Shown: piece by piece, positions 18,225 through 27,088 of the stretch
Layout: the number at the start of each line of letters is the position of its first letter
Position numbering within the stretch: the first letter of the stretch is position 1
NCBI RefSeq assembly: GCF_004348425.1
Contig: NZ_SMKK01000020.1
Coordinates: 1-59,006, forward strand
Length of the DNA: 59,006 nt
From: Actinomadura sp. 7K507
Lineage (GTDB): Bacteria > Actinomycetota > Actinomycetes > Streptosporangiales > Streptosporangiaceae
Direction of reading: 5' to 3'
Program-made: the position numbers and the translations under genes
The notes under the pieces: model-generated
What the model was told of the DNA's origin: nothing
The model's database searches: none
What the model saw: the letters and a program-made list of their open reading frames with translations, nothing else

Positions 18225-18910
18225 CGTGCGGACTCCGTTCTCGCGTCGTCGTGGACGATCCGGCCGTCGTGCATCCGCACCCGGCGCGGCAGCAGCGCGG
18301 CGATGTCCCGGTCGTGGGTGATGAGGACGACGGCCGTCCCCGCACCGGACAGTTCACGCAGGAGGCCGAGGACGCCCGCGCCCGACGCCGAATCCAGCGC
18401 GCCGGTCGGCTCGTCCGCCAGCAGCAGCGCGGGCTCCCCCACCACCGCGCGGGCGATCGCGACCCGCTGCTTCTCGCCGCCGGACAGCTGGTGCGGCCGG
18501 TGACCGAGGCGATGCCCGAGCCCGACGCGTTCCAGTGCGCGGCGGGCCCGGCGCCGTCGTTCCGCCGCCGGGACGCCCCCGTAAAGCAGCCCGCCGGCGA
18601 CGTTGTCGAGCGCGCTCTCCCCCGCGGCAAGGTGGAAATGCTGGAACACGAAGCCGATCCGCCGGGCGCGCAGCGCCGACAGGCGCCGGTCCGGCAGCCG
18701 CGACACGTCCCCGCCCTCTATGAGGACGGTGCCGGTACTCGGCCGGTCCAGCGTGCCGAGCAGGTGCAGCATCGTCGACTTCCCTGACCCGGACGGGCCG
18801 ACGATCGCGACGGACTCGCCCGCCTCGACCGCCAGCGACACCGTGTCCAGCGCGACGACCCCGCCCGGGTAGGCCTTGGTGACCGCACGGAGCTCCACGA
18901 CCGGGCTCAC
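18221..18910 (-). CDS. ABC transporter ATP-binding protein, MacB/LolD type
   Basis: A 229-residue ATPase with Walker [10 protein letters not shown] (38-46), signature [14 protein letters not shown] near 140, Walker B ALLLADEP and the H-loop THD. The class drives MacB/FtsX-type permeases such as the one encoded next. Its ATG overlaps the adaptor stop and its own stop overlaps the permease start, so the three subunits are translationally coupled. Confidence 0.94.
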   Translation of the reverse strand: MSPVVELRAVTKAYPGGVVALDTVSLAVEAGESVAIVGPSGSGKSTMLHLLGTLDRPSTGTVLIEGGDVSRLPDRRLSALRARRIGFVFQHFHLAAGESALDNVAGGLLYGGVPAAERRRRARRALERVGLGHRLGHRPHQLSGGEKQRVAIARAVVGEPALLLADEPTGALDSASGAGVLGLLRELSGAGTAVVLITHDRDIAALLPRRVRMHDGRIVHDDARTESAR

Positions 18911-19950
18911 GAGGGGACACCGACCTTCATGCCCTCCGCGATGCCGGGCCCGGCGATCTCGACCTGCCCCTCGGTGAACACGCCGGTCTCCACCGGCACC
19001 GTGCGGACGCGCCCGTCCCGGACGACCTGCACGGCGTAGCCGCCGTCGCCCTGCGCGAGCAGCGCGCCGATCGGTACCGCGAGGACGTCGCGGTGCCGGT
19101 TGGCGGTGAAGCGCACGTCGACGGGCGCCTTGTCGTAGGGGCCGAGCGACTTCTGGCCGTCCACCGCGATCGTGACCTCGATGGTCGTCGGCTCGTCCCT
19201 GCCGCCCTCCTCGGCGACCTTGCCGACTGAGGTGATCTTCCCCTTGGTGGTGTCGCCGGACGGCAGCCCGATCTCCACCTCCGCGCCCTTCTTCGCCAGC
19301 CGCTGGTACTGGACGTCGAGGTCGACGCCGACGACGCGGGTGGTGCCGGTGTAGGTGAGGACGGGACCGCCGATCTTGTCTCCGACGGCGGCCTTGCGAC
19401 CGGCCACGCGGATCCGCCCGGCCGCGACGGCGGCCGTCCCCGGCCCCACGGTGCCGGTCTCCTTGACGCCGAGGTCGTCCTGCCAGCGCTTCACCGCCGC
19501 CGCGGTCGCGGCGCTGTAAGTCTCGTCGACGGTGAACCCGGTGTAGCCGAGGGCCCGCAAGTTCCGTTCGAGCTGCTCGACGTCCGGACCCTCCTTCCCC
19601 GCGGAGAGCGTCCGGTACAGGGGCAGCCTGCCGTACAGGAGCGGCACCGGCTCGTCGTCGACCCGGTACACCGGCCGCCCCCTGGAGATCACGGAACCGG
19701 CGCCGGGCAGCCAGGTGAGGGTGCCGTGGCCGGTGCCGGCGACCGTGCGGGTGCCGCCGTACCCGAGCGTGCCGTCCACGTCCCGGGTCTCGACCAGCGT
19801 CGTCCGCTCGATCGGCGCGGTCGCGGGCCGCAGTGAGCTGGGCGCGGCGGCGGGCCCGCCGGCGCCACCACCGAGCCCCGCCGTCGCCAGGCCCGCGACG
19901 ACGACGACCACCCCCGCCGCGCCCAGGACGGCGGTACGCGTCCTGGGCAC
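18907..19950 (-). CDS. Periplasmic adaptor with peptidoglycan-binding domain (exporter subunit)
   Basis: The 347-residue protein starts at GTG 19950, which overlaps the TAG of the lipoprotein gene by one base; upstream in-frame sequence is a shadow of that gene. An N-terminal membrane anchor ([20 protein letters not shown]) is followed by a PG_binding_1 domain ([19 protein letters not shown], near 120-180) and an adaptor/HlyD-like C-terminal half. In actinomycetes this architecture accompanies MacB-like ATPase and permease pairs and probably links the exporter to the cell wall. Confidence 0.88.
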   Translation of the reverse strand: MPRTRTAVLGAAGVVVVVAGLATAGLGGGAGGPAAAPSSLRPATAPIERTTLVETRDVDGTLGYGGTRTVAGTGHGTLTWLPGAGSVISRGRPVYRVDDEPVPLLYGRLPLYRTLSAGKEGPDVEQLERNLRALGYTGFTVDETYSAATAAAVKRWQDDLGVKETGTVGPGTAAVAAGRIRVAGRKAAVGDKIGGPVLTYTGTTRVVGVDLDVQYQRLAKKGAEVEIGLPSGDTTKGKITSVGKVAEEGGRDEPTTIEVTIAVDGQKSLGPYDKAPVDVRFTANRHRDVLAVPIGALLAQGDGGYAVQVVRDGRVRTVPVETGVFTEGQVEIAGPGIAEGMKVGVPS

Positions 19951-20498
19951 TAGTCGCCGTCCTTGCCGTCGGCGCTCGGGCCCTCGTCGCCTTCCGGCCT
20001 GAGTTTCGCGCACGCCTTCTGCGCGGCCTTGAACTCGCTGCTCTCCGGGTCGATTCCGGTGCCCGGCCCGGCCTTGAGCAGCATGCGGCCGTCGGAGTCG
20101 GGGTCGGGGAACCTGCTGATCCCGTTGTCGCGCATGCACTTGGAGAAGGCGCGCATCTTCGCCACGTCCTCCGGCTTCATCTTCTTCGGCTTGCCGCCGT
20201 TCGGCATCAGGTGCCGGCACTTCTCCTGCGCCGCGGCGACCCTGTCGTTCCCGCCGGGGCCGCCGCGGGCCTCACCGGGGCGGGCGCTCTGGGCCATCGT
20301 GACCTTGCCGTCCTCCGACGGATCCGGCATGTCCACCCCGTTGTCGCGCATGCACTGGGCGAACTCGCGCATCTTCTCCTTGTCGCTCGCGGCTCCGGCG
20401 GTCGCGCCGGGCCCGCCGGAGCCGTCGTTCCCGCAGGCCGGAAGTCCGAGAGCGAGGGCCGGGACGAGGCACAGCACCGCCAGGGTCTGTCGTCGCAT
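19950..20498 (-). CDS. Lipoprotein with duplicated CMRDNG motif, first gene of exporter operon
   Basis: A 182-residue lipoprotein with signal peptide and lipobox LPAC (Cys22). The mature part carries the same motif twice: [15 protein letters not shown] near 47-60 and [16 protein letters not shown] near 118-133, each followed by another conserved Cys ([14 protein letters not shown]). This indicates two tandem copies of a small Cys-pair module. Proteins of this sort are seen next to MacB-like exporters in actinobacteria but I know of no established function; binding of the exported compound, redox sensing or signalling to the two-component system are possibilities. ATG 20498 follows GGAGA. Confidence 0.85.
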   Translation of the reverse strand: MRRQTLAVLCLVPALALGLPACGNDGSGGPGATAGAASDKEKMREFAQCMRDNGVDMPDPSEDGKVTMAQSARPGEARGGPGGNDRVAAAQEKCRHLMPNGGKPKKMKPEDVAKMRAFSKCMRDNGISRFPDPDSDGRMLLKAGPGTGIDPESSEFKAAQKACAKLRPEGDEGPSADGKDGD

Positions 20499-20564
20499 CG
20501 ATCGGTCTCCTTGTCGACTCCACCGGCACCGCGCCGGCGGCGGGGACAAGTTCAGCGGCCCGCG

Positions 20565-20608
20565 GCTAACCCCGGCGTAACCGGATCGCGTTACGCCGGC
20601 GTTACGCC
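20565..20608. promoter_or_regulatory. Direct-repeat boxes for the response regulator
   Basis: GTTACGCC occurs at 20590-20597 and again at 20601-20608, an 11-base direct repeat typical of OmpR/PhoB-type regulators. Its reverse complement GGCGTAAC is at 20574-20581, with a weaker GGCTAAC copy about 10 bases before it. The boxes lie in the divergent region between the exporter lipoprotein and the response regulator, so they could control both operons. Confidence 0.6.
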
Positions 20609-20657
20609 CGTTGCCGGAAGCTGGGGCGGGCAGGACGGCGGAGGGGAAGGGCACGAC

Positions 20658-21314
20658 GTGCGGGTACTGATCGCCGAGGACGAGCGGATGCTCGCCGATT
20701 CGGTCGCCGAGGGCCTCAGGGCCGAGGCCTTGGCCGTGGACGTCGTCTACGACGGGGACGCGGCGCTCGAACGGCTCGGCGTCAACGACTACGACGTCCT
20801 CGTCCTGGACCGGGACCTGCCGGTCGTGCACGGCGACGACGTCTGCCGCGCCGCCGTGGAGTCCGGCGCGCTCGTCCGGGTCCTGATGCTCACCGCAGCC
20901 GTCGCCGTCCCGGCGCGGGTCGAGGGGCTGCGGATCGGCGCGGACGACTACCTGACCAAGCCGTTCGCGTTCGAGGAGCTCGTGGCGCGAGTCCAGGCCC
21001 TCGGCCGCCGCGCCCGGCCCGCGGCGCCGCCGGCGCTGGAACGCGCCGGGATCAGGCTCGACCCGTCCCGCCGGGAGGTGTACCGCGACGGCCGGTACGT
21101 GCACCTGGCGCGCAAGGAGTTCGGGCTGCTCGCCGAGCTGCTGCGCGCGGAGGGGACGGTCGTGCCGGCCGAGCGGCTGTTGGAGAAGGTGTGGGACGAG
21201 CACACCGACCCGTTCACCAACACCGTCCGGGTCACGTTGATGAAGCTGCGCCGCAAACTCGGCGACCCGCCGGCCATCGAGACCGTCCCGGGGGTGGGGT
21301 ACCGGATTCCATGA
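20658..21314 (+). CDS. OmpR-family response regulator
   Basis: The 218-residue protein has a receiver domain with the acidic pocket (AEDE), phosphoacceptor Asp in VLDRDLP near residue 51 and the switch Lys in LTKPFAF, then a winged-helix effector domain from about 125. GTG 20658 is the start. It is co-transcribed with the histidine kinase (ATGA overlap) and divergent from the exporter operon, which is the obvious regulated target through the GTTACGCC boxes. Confidence 0.94.
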   Translation: MRVLIAEDERMLADSVAEGLRAEALAVDVVYDGDAALERLGVNDYDVLVLDRDLPVVHGDDVCRAAVESGALVRVLMLTAAVAVPARVEGLRIGADDYLTKPFAFEELVARVQALGRRARPAAPPALERAGIRLDPSRREVYRDGRYVHLARKEFGLLAELLRAEGTVVPAERLLEKVWDEHTDPFTNTVRVTLMKLRRKLGDPPAIETVPGVGYRIP

Positions 21315-22585
21315 AGGCGTTCACCGGACGGATGCAGCCCACGATCCGGATGCGGCTCACGCTTCTGTACACCGGCCTGTTCCTGTGCGCCGGCGTGGTC
21401 CTGCTGGGCCTGACCTACATCCTTGTGCAGAACAACCTTCAGCAAGAGGGCGCTCCGACCGTCGACGCCGTCCGGAGTCATCCGGTCAGCGGCCGGACGA
21501 GCGGGCACGCCGAGTCGTCCCCCGGGGAACCCCCCTCGACCGCCGTCAAGCTGGTCGAGGGGGCCGTGATCAGGGGACGGGAGGACGCCCAGCGCGAGAC
21601 CCTGAGCGCGCTGCTCACCCAGGGCGGCATCGCCCTCGGGGTGGTGGCCGCGGCGGGGCTGGGCTTCGGGTGGCTGCTCGCCGACCGGGCGCTGCGTCCC
21701 GTCCACACGATCACCGAGACGGCGGGGCGGGTGGCGCGCAGCCACGACCTCACCGAGCGGATCGCCTACGAGGGCCCGCGCGACGACGTCAAGGAACTGG
21801 CCGACACCTTCGACACCATGCTCGCCCGGCTGGCCAGGGCGTTCGAGGGCCAGCGCCGGTTCGCCGCGAACGCCTCGCACGAGCTGCGCACCCCGCTCGC
21901 CATCAACCGCACCCTCGTCGACGTGGCGGTGCGCCGCCCGGACGCCACCGACGACGTCAAGCGGCTCGGCGAGTCGCTGCTGGTCGTCAACGGGCGCCAC
22001 GAGCGGCTGATCGACGGGCTCCTCACGCTCGCGGGCACGGAGGGCATCGTGACCGACGCCAGGCCGTTGGACCTCGCGGACGTGGCGGGCCACGTGCTCG
22101 ACCAGGCGACCACCGAAGCCGGTGCCCATGGCGTGATCTGCGTGCGCGCCCTCGATCCGGCCCCCGCCTCCGGCGATCCCGTCCTCCTCGAGCGGCTCGT
22201 GCAGAACCTGGTCGAGAACGCGATCCGGCACAACCACGACGGCGGCGACCTGGCGGTCGCCACCGGGGAGCGGGGCGGCCGCGCCGAGGTCGTCGTCACC
22301 AACACCGGCCCGGTCGTGCCCGGCTACGAGGTCGAGACGATCTTCGAGCCGTTCCGCCGGCTCGGCAACGACCGGGTGCGCTCCGATCGCGGCTCCGGGC
22401 TGGGGCTGTCGATCGTCCGCGCCACGGCGACCGCCCATGGCGGCACCGTGACCGCCGTTCCCCGTCCGGGCGGCGGCCTGACCGTCACCGTCCGGCTGCC
22501 CGAGCCCGCCTCCCGCGCGGCCGCAGCGGAGGCGGGCGCCGTGGAAGGCGCCGCGCGGGAGGGCGCCTCACCCGTGCGGGGGTGA
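21311..22585 (+). CDS. Sensor histidine kinase
   Basis: A 424-residue membrane kinase: helix 1 at about 17-40, an extracellular loop of about 70 residues, helix 2 at about 100-122, HAMP, the phosphoacceptor His in FAANASHELRTPL, and an ATPase domain with the N box (LVQNLVENAIRHN) and G box (GSGLGLSIV). The short sensing loop resembles cell-envelope stress sensors. It partners the response regulator and probably detects the substrate or damage that the divergent exporter handles. It overlaps the convergent MEDS gene by 18 bases. Confidence 0.93.
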   Translation: MKAFTGRMQPTIRMRLTLLYTGLFLCAGVVLLGLTYILVQNNLQQEGAPTVDAVRSHPVSGRTSGHAESSPGEPPSTAVKLVEGAVIRGREDAQRETLSALLTQGGIALGVVAAAGLGFGWLLADRALRPVHTITETAGRVARSHDLTERIAYEGPRDDVKELADTFDTMLARLARAFEGQRRFAANASHELRTPLAINRTLVDVAVRRPDATDDVKRLGESLLVVNGRHERLIDGLLTLAGTEGIVTDARPLDLADVAGHVLDQATTEAGAHGVICVRALDPAPASGDPVLLERLVQNLVENAIRHNHDGGDLAVATGERGGRAEVVVTNTGPVVPGYEVETIFEPFRRLGNDRVRSDRGSGLGLSIVRATATAHGGTVTAVPRPGGGLTVTVRLPEPASRAAAAEAGAVEGAAREGASPVRG

Positions 22586-23542
22586 GGCGCCCTGAGGCAC
22601 CTCGTCGACGCCGGGGTTCGGGGTGTGCAGCCGGACCGTGGTGCCCGCCGGGCCGGGCCGCACGTCGAGGTGGTCGCAGATCTGCCGGGCGAGCCAGAAC
22701 CCGTCGCCCGGCCTCGGGTCGAGCGTCGGCGGGTGCAGCCCGATGAACGGGTCGAGGGAGGTGGTGGCGGGCAGCCGGATGTCGCACACGACCTCGCCGG
22801 GCCGCGACCACAGCGCGACGCTCGGCAGTTCCCCGGCCTCGTCCGCGTCCGTCCCGGTGAGCAGCTCGCCGACCGCGGCGGAGAAGATCATCAGGTGTTC
22901 CCCGGCCAGCCCGAGCATCGCGGTCTCCATCACGATGGCGTGCCGGATCCTGCTGAGGTCCCCGGCGAACGTCAGCGTGACGGCGTCGTCCGGGCGGCCG
23001 GGCAGCGGGGAGGCCCGCGCGCGGACGAACGCGACGGGCTCGGTGTAGCCGGGGCTCTCGGCCACATCGGTGCCGTGGACCATGTGCGGATGGGTGCGCC
23101 ACGCGTTGCCGACGATCTCCGGTTCGGCGACGCGGGCGTCGTAGGGGCAGATCATGTGGATGCCGGTTCCGGCGAGCACGGTGTTGAGGGCGGACTCCAT
23201 GCACTCCAGCGCCTCGACCTGCCGCGCGGACCGCCCGGCCGCCCAGGCGGGCTCGGCGAGGATCCGGACCCGGGCGGCGCGGGGATGGCGGTACCGGTAG
23301 CCGGTGAAGGCGGCCACGCGCTGCGACGGGCGGCGGCCGAAGGCCGCGGTCTCGGCGAAGTCGACGTTGCGCGCGTGCCGGCCGAGCGCGGTCCGCACCA
23401 GGTCGAGGTTGGCCGGCGTGGTGGCGACCAGCACCGGTTCCTCCCGCCGCAGGCCTCCGTCGATGAACGGCACGGCCATCCGCAGGAACTCGTCGTCACC
23501 GGCATATACGCAGCCGTGATGAACGAACGCCGAACCGCTCAC
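22568..23542 (-). CDS. MEDS-domain sensor with anti-sigma/HATPase-like kinase domain
   Basis: The 324-residue protein joins an N-terminal MEDS domain (SAFVHHGCVYAGDDEFLRMA onwards, to about residue 165) to a C-terminal HATPase fold of the RsbW/anti-sigma type (ending in GDGFWLARQICDHLDVRPG). MEDS domains occur in one-carbon and hydrocarbon-responsive actinobacterial sensors. No DNA-binding domain or phosphoacceptor His is evident, so it may act on an anti-sigma antagonist. I chose GTG 23542 because AAAAGGGGGA lies 7 bases before it; ATG 23566 would add eight residues without a good ribosome site. Confidence 0.85.
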   Translation of the reverse strand: MSGSAFVHHGCVYAGDDEFLRMAVPFIDGGLRREEPVLVATTPANLDLVRTALGRHARNVDFAETAAFGRRPSQRVAAFTGYRYRHPRAARVRILAEPAWAAGRSARQVEALECMESALNTVLAGTGIHMICPYDARVAEPEIVGNAWRTHPHMVHGTDVAESPGYTEPVAFVRARASPLPGRPDDAVTLTFAGDLSRIRHAIVMETAMLGLAGEHLMIFSAAVGELLTGTDADEAGELPSVALWSRPGEVVCDIRLPATTSLDPFIGLHPPTLDPRPGDGFWLARQICDHLDVRPGPAGTTVRLHTPNPGVDEVPQGASPPHG

Positions 23543-23761
23543 CCCCGGTCCCCCTTTTCCAAGCATGCCGGCGACCGTCCCGCATCCCCTCGCCGCCGTC
23601 CCCCGGTGGCCGTCCCGCCGGCGCAAACGGCGCCTCGGCTGAACGACCACGCTAAGGATCGTATGGATCACTTTGAGTATCAAGCGGAATGCCGGAATCC
23701 GCCACGCCACCGCCGGGCGCGGTCCCGGTTGGACGTGCCCGGCCGGGGTAGCGTCCTCCCA

Positions 23762-24271
23762 ATGACCAGCACGCAACTGCTCACCGACGCGTTCGGGCGG
23801 ATCCGGGAAGTGGTCCACGACGCGGCCGGCGGGCTCACCCCGGGGCAACTCGCGTACCGGGCCGATGGAGGGGCCAACTCGATCGGCTGGCTCGTCTGGC
23901 ACCTCACCCGCGTCCAGGACGACCACATCGCCGACGCCGCCGGGACCTCGCAGGTGTGGACGAGCGACGGCTGGGCGGAGAGGTTCGGCCTTCCGCTCGA
24001 TCCGTCCGACACCGGGTACGGCCACACCGGCGACGAGGTCGCGGCGGTCCGGGTCGAATCGGCGGAACTGCTGACGGGCTATCACGACGCCGTGCACGAC
24101 AGGACCGCCGAGTACGTGGCCTCACTGACCGACGGCGATCTGGCCCGGGTCGTGGACCGCGCCTGGGATCCGCCGGTGACCCTGGCCGTGCGGCTGGTCA
24201 GCGTGATATCCGATGACCTGCAGCATGCCGGCCAGGCGGCCTTCGTCCGCGGCCTCCTGCCGCGCGGCTGA
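23762..24271 (+). CDS. DinB-fold protein, mycothiol-transferase-like (DUF664)
   Basis: A 169-residue four-helix protein of the DinB/MDMPI superfamily. The metal-ligand histidines are probably in GWLVWHLTRVQDDH (about 40-53) and SDDLQHAGQ near 155. In actinobacteria many relatives are mycothiol-dependent transferases or isomerases, the thiol being the local glutathione substitute. The name DinB-fold is unrelated to the polymerase dinB elsewhere in this window. The gene stands alone; substrate unknown. Confidence 0.87.
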   Translation: MTSTQLLTDAFGRIREVVHDAAGGLTPGQLAYRADGGANSIGWLVWHLTRVQDDHIADAAGTSQVWTSDGWAERFGLPLDPSDTGYGHTGDEVAAVRVESAELLTGYHDAVHDRTAEYVASLTDGDLARVVDRAWDPPVTLAVRLVSVISDDLQHAGQAAFVRGLLPRG

Positions 24272-24297
24272 GCCGCGCCCGTTCATCGGTCACGGGG

Positions 24298-25659
24298 TCA
24301 CCGGTCGCTGCCGGAGACGCTCAGGTCGGAATCCTCCACGATCTCTCCGGCGTGCGGGGCGACGCCTCGCGGCGCGGACGGACGGAGACCGGAGATCAGG
24401 CGGGACCACCGCGCGCCGATGTGCTCCAGGTCGTAGGCACGGGCGGAACGCACGGCCTGCTCGCCCAGGCGGTCGCGGAGGGCGGGGTCCGCGATCAGCT
24501 CGCGGAGCGCGGCGGTGAGCGCGTCCACGTCCCCGGTGGGCACGAGCAGCCCGTCGCGGCCGTGCGTGATCAGCTCGGGCGGGCCGAACGGGCAGTCGAA
24601 CGACACGACCGGGAGCCCCATTCCCATGGCCTCGATGATGACCATCGGCATGCCCTCGCGGCGCGACGACAGGGCGTAGATCGACGCGCGCGCCATCTCG
24701 CCGTGCAGGTCGCGGGTGAGACCGCACAGCCGCACCCGCTCGGCGAGGCCCAGCTCGTCGATCAGGGCGCCGAGCCGGTCCCGGCGCACCCCGGAGCCGA
24801 AGATGCGCAGCGTCCAGCCCGGATGCTCGGCGGCGATCGGCGCGAAGGCGCGGATCAGCAGGTCGAAGCCCTTGTTGCTCACGAGCCGCCCGGCCGCCAG
24901 CACGACCTCGTCCGCGCGCCGCGACGGCCGGCCCGGCAGCGGCGGCGCGGCGTTGGGGATCCGGACGATGCGGACACCCGACCCGGTGAGGGCGCTCTCA
25001 TAGCCGGCGCGGGCCGGCTCGGTGAGGACGCTGAGGACGGTGAGCCGGCGGTAGGCGCGGACGACCTGCCGCCTGAGGGCGGGCTGGTAGGACTCCAGGC
25101 TCATGTGGTCCTGCCCGATCGTCGCGGTGCCGCGCGGCGCGAGCTCGGCCGCCAGCAGGACGAGGGACGGCCGGGTCCCGATGAGCACGTCGGCCGGTGA
25201 GCGGTACAGGGCCCGCAGCAGGCACACGTCCGACCAGAGGCTCATGAGGCGGAAGGACGCCTCCTCGGACGGGACCAGGAGGCTCGGGAGCCGGGCCAGG
25301 AGGCGGGCCGCCCTGCCCTTGGGGACGAAGCGGTCGTCGGCGTAGGTGAGCGTGGCGTCGCCGGGCACCGGGAAGAACGGCTTCCTGCTCCGGCGCAGGA
25401 CGCTGACGATCTCGACGTCGTGGTCGCGGGTCAGGTGCCCGCACAGGTTCAGCACGGTGTGGATCGTGCCGCCGGTCCCGTGCGCGTTCTGGAGGAGGAC
25501 GCGGACGCGGAGCCGCTCCCCCGGCGGCGGCACGCGCGCCCATCGCAGCGGGCACAACGTCCAGAGCGCCGCGCGGCGCAGAGCACGGTGTGCTCCGCGC
25601 CGGACGCGGCGCCGCAGTCTCGGCTTTCTCGCTTGTTCCTTCACCGGGTCCCCGTTCAC
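24298..25659 (-). CDS. Glycosyltransferase family 4
   Basis: The 453-residue cytoplasmic enzyme has a GT-B fold: an N-terminal acceptor domain with the glycine-rich entry (QNAHGTGGTIHTVLNL, near 58-73) and a C-terminal donor domain with LAAGRLVSNKGFDLLIRAF and the EX7E motif in REGMPMVIIEAMGMGLPVV. It transfers a sugar from a nucleotide donor, probably to a cell-surface polymer or lipid. A run of about 45 basic residues precedes the fold, suggesting membrane association. GTG 25659 is the annotated start; GTG 25644 is similar. Confidence 0.88.
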   Translation of the reverse strand: MNGDPVKEQARKPRLRRRVRRGAHRALRRAALWTLCPLRWARVPPPGERLRVRVLLQNAHGTGGTIHTVLNLCGHLTRDHDVEIVSVLRRSRKPFFPVPGDATLTYADDRFVPKGRAARLLARLPSLLVPSEEASFRLMSLWSDVCLLRALYRSPADVLIGTRPSLVLLAAELAPRGTATIGQDHMSLESYQPALRRQVVRAYRRLTVLSVLTEPARAGYESALTGSGVRIVRIPNAAPPLPGRPSRRADEVVLAAGRLVSNKGFDLLIRAFAPIAAEHPGWTLRIFGSGVRRDRLGALIDELGLAERVRLCGLTRDLHGEMARASIYALSSRREGMPMVIIEAMGMGLPVVSFDCPFGPPELITHGRDGLLVPTGDVDALTAALRELIADPALRDRLGEQAVRSARAYDLEHIGARWSRLISGLRPSAPRGVAPHAGEIVEDSDLSVSGSDR

Positions 25660-25705
25660 AGGCGGCCGTGTCCGGCCCCCTTCCCGCGGACGGGCCCGGT
25701 CAACA

Positions 25706-26941
25706 TCACCCGGTGGTCACGGTACGGTCGAGGGCGCTTCCCTTGACCCAGCGGCTCCACGACATCTCGTAGTAGCTCCAGCCGTTGTCCCACTCCAGCT
25801 TGCGCTTGCTCCCGGTGATGATCACCGGGTCGCCGCGGTAGGACCACTTGTAGAACCAGCGAGCGTCCTTGGGGGGCGAGTTGACGCAGCCGTGGCTGAC
25901 GTTCTGCTCGCCCTGCGCCCACACGGTCGAGGCCATCGAGTGGACGTACTCACCCTTGATGGAGATCCGCACCGCCCAGGGGATGACCTCCTTGTAGCCG
26001 CCGTTCTTCTTGTCCTTCGGGTCGACGCCCATCCACTCCGACGTCATGATCGCCGGATTCTCCTTGCCCATGGTCATGTGGATGCCGCTGGCGGTGAGGA
26101 AGGTATCGACGCCGTTGACCACGCGCCCGCCCTTGCCGGCGCTGATGGGCCAGCTCCGGACCTTCTTCCCGTTCTCCTTGGCGACGGCCTTCTTGGACTT
26201 GGTGCTGATGTGGGTGATGTGGGAGTCGCCGATCCGGAAGCCGCGGCTGTAGTCGGACGTGCCGTAGGTCCTCTTGCCCGACTTCACACCGGCCAGCTTG
26301 GCCTTGAACATCACCTTCTGGTTGGGCTTCCAGTACTCGCCGTTCTTGGTGCGGAAGATCGCCGTGGTGTCGTTCATCCAGAACCACGCGCCGGTGGCGG
26401 GCTTGGTGGACTTGACCTCGAAGGCCTTCTCGACGGCCTTCTTGTCGCCGACCTCCCGGTTGAAGACCACCTGGATCGGCATGCCCACGCCGACCTTCTC
26501 GTTCTTGGTGGGCGTGATGTCGACGATCTCGAGTCTCTGCGGCGCCTTGTGCGTGGCGAACGTGGCGTTGACCGTGGCCGACTTGCCCTGCGGGCTCGTG
26601 GCGACCGCGTTGACCTGGTACTTGGAACCCGGCCGCAGAGTGCGCGATTTCCAGTTCGTCTTGTCGGCGGCCATCTTGCCGTCGACCGGCTTGCCCTTGA
26701 GCATCACGGTGACCTTGTCGAGCGTGCCGCCCGCGGCGGTCACGGTGACGCCGTCCTCCGGGCTCGCCTTGGTGTTCCCGTTGCCCGGGTCGATCGTCAC
26801 CTGAGGGGCCTGCGCGTCGGCCTTCTCGCCGACGGTGACGCCCTTGTCCTCTTCTCCCCCGCTACAGGCCGTCGTCAGGAGCAGCACGACCCCCGCCAGC
26901 GCCGTGCCCACCCGAACTCCTGCGGAAAGCCTCCGCTGCAC
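25706..26941 (-). CDS. L,D-transpeptidase lipoprotein (YkuD), copy 1
   Basis: A 411-residue exported lipoprotein (lipobox with Cys26) with two Ig-like domains and a C-terminal YkuD domain whose catalytic Cys352 lies in VSHGCVN. It makes 3-3 cross-links in peptidoglycan and is expected to be carbapenem-sensitive but insensitive to most other beta-lactams. The start GTG 26941 has GGAGG five bases upstream. A paralogue with the same layout is encoded immediately upstream; both end with an EWDNGW...MSW/F...W segment, indicating tandem duplication. Confidence 0.95.
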   Translation of the reverse strand: MQRRLSAGVRVGTALAGVVLLLTTACSGGEEDKGVTVGEKADAQAPQVTIDPGNGNTKASPEDGVTVTAAGGTLDKVTVMLKGKPVDGKMAADKTNWKSRTLRPGSKYQVNAVATSPQGKSATVNATFATHKAPQRLEIVDITPTKNEKVGVGMPIQVVFNREVGDKKAVEKAFEVKSTKPATGAWFWMNDTTAIFRTKNGEYWKPNQKVMFKAKLAGVKSGKRTYGTSDYSRGFRIGDSHITHISTKSKKAVAKENGKKVRSWPISAGKGGRVVNGVDTFLTASGIHMTMGKENPAIMTSEWMGVDPKDKKNGGYKEVIPWAVRISIKGEYVHSMASTVWAQGEQNVSHGCVNSPPKDARWFYKWSYRGDPVIITGSKRKLEWDNGWSYYEMSWSRWVKGSALDRTVTTG

Positions 26942-27088
26942 CTCAACCTCCAGTAACCCCGCCGTCTACCAGGGAGACATTAGCGACAAAAGTCGTCGGT
27001 GATGCCGCCACCCCGGCTTTTTGGAGTCGGCCGAGATCAAAGCGTTGTAGAACGGCACGCCATCCTGCCTGCTCCGCCGTACCGCAGG

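Noticed and set aside
23762..24271. Naming this gene dinB because of its DinB fold
   Set aside because: The DinB/DUF664 fold is unrelated to DNA polymerase IV, which is encoded at 1318-2499.
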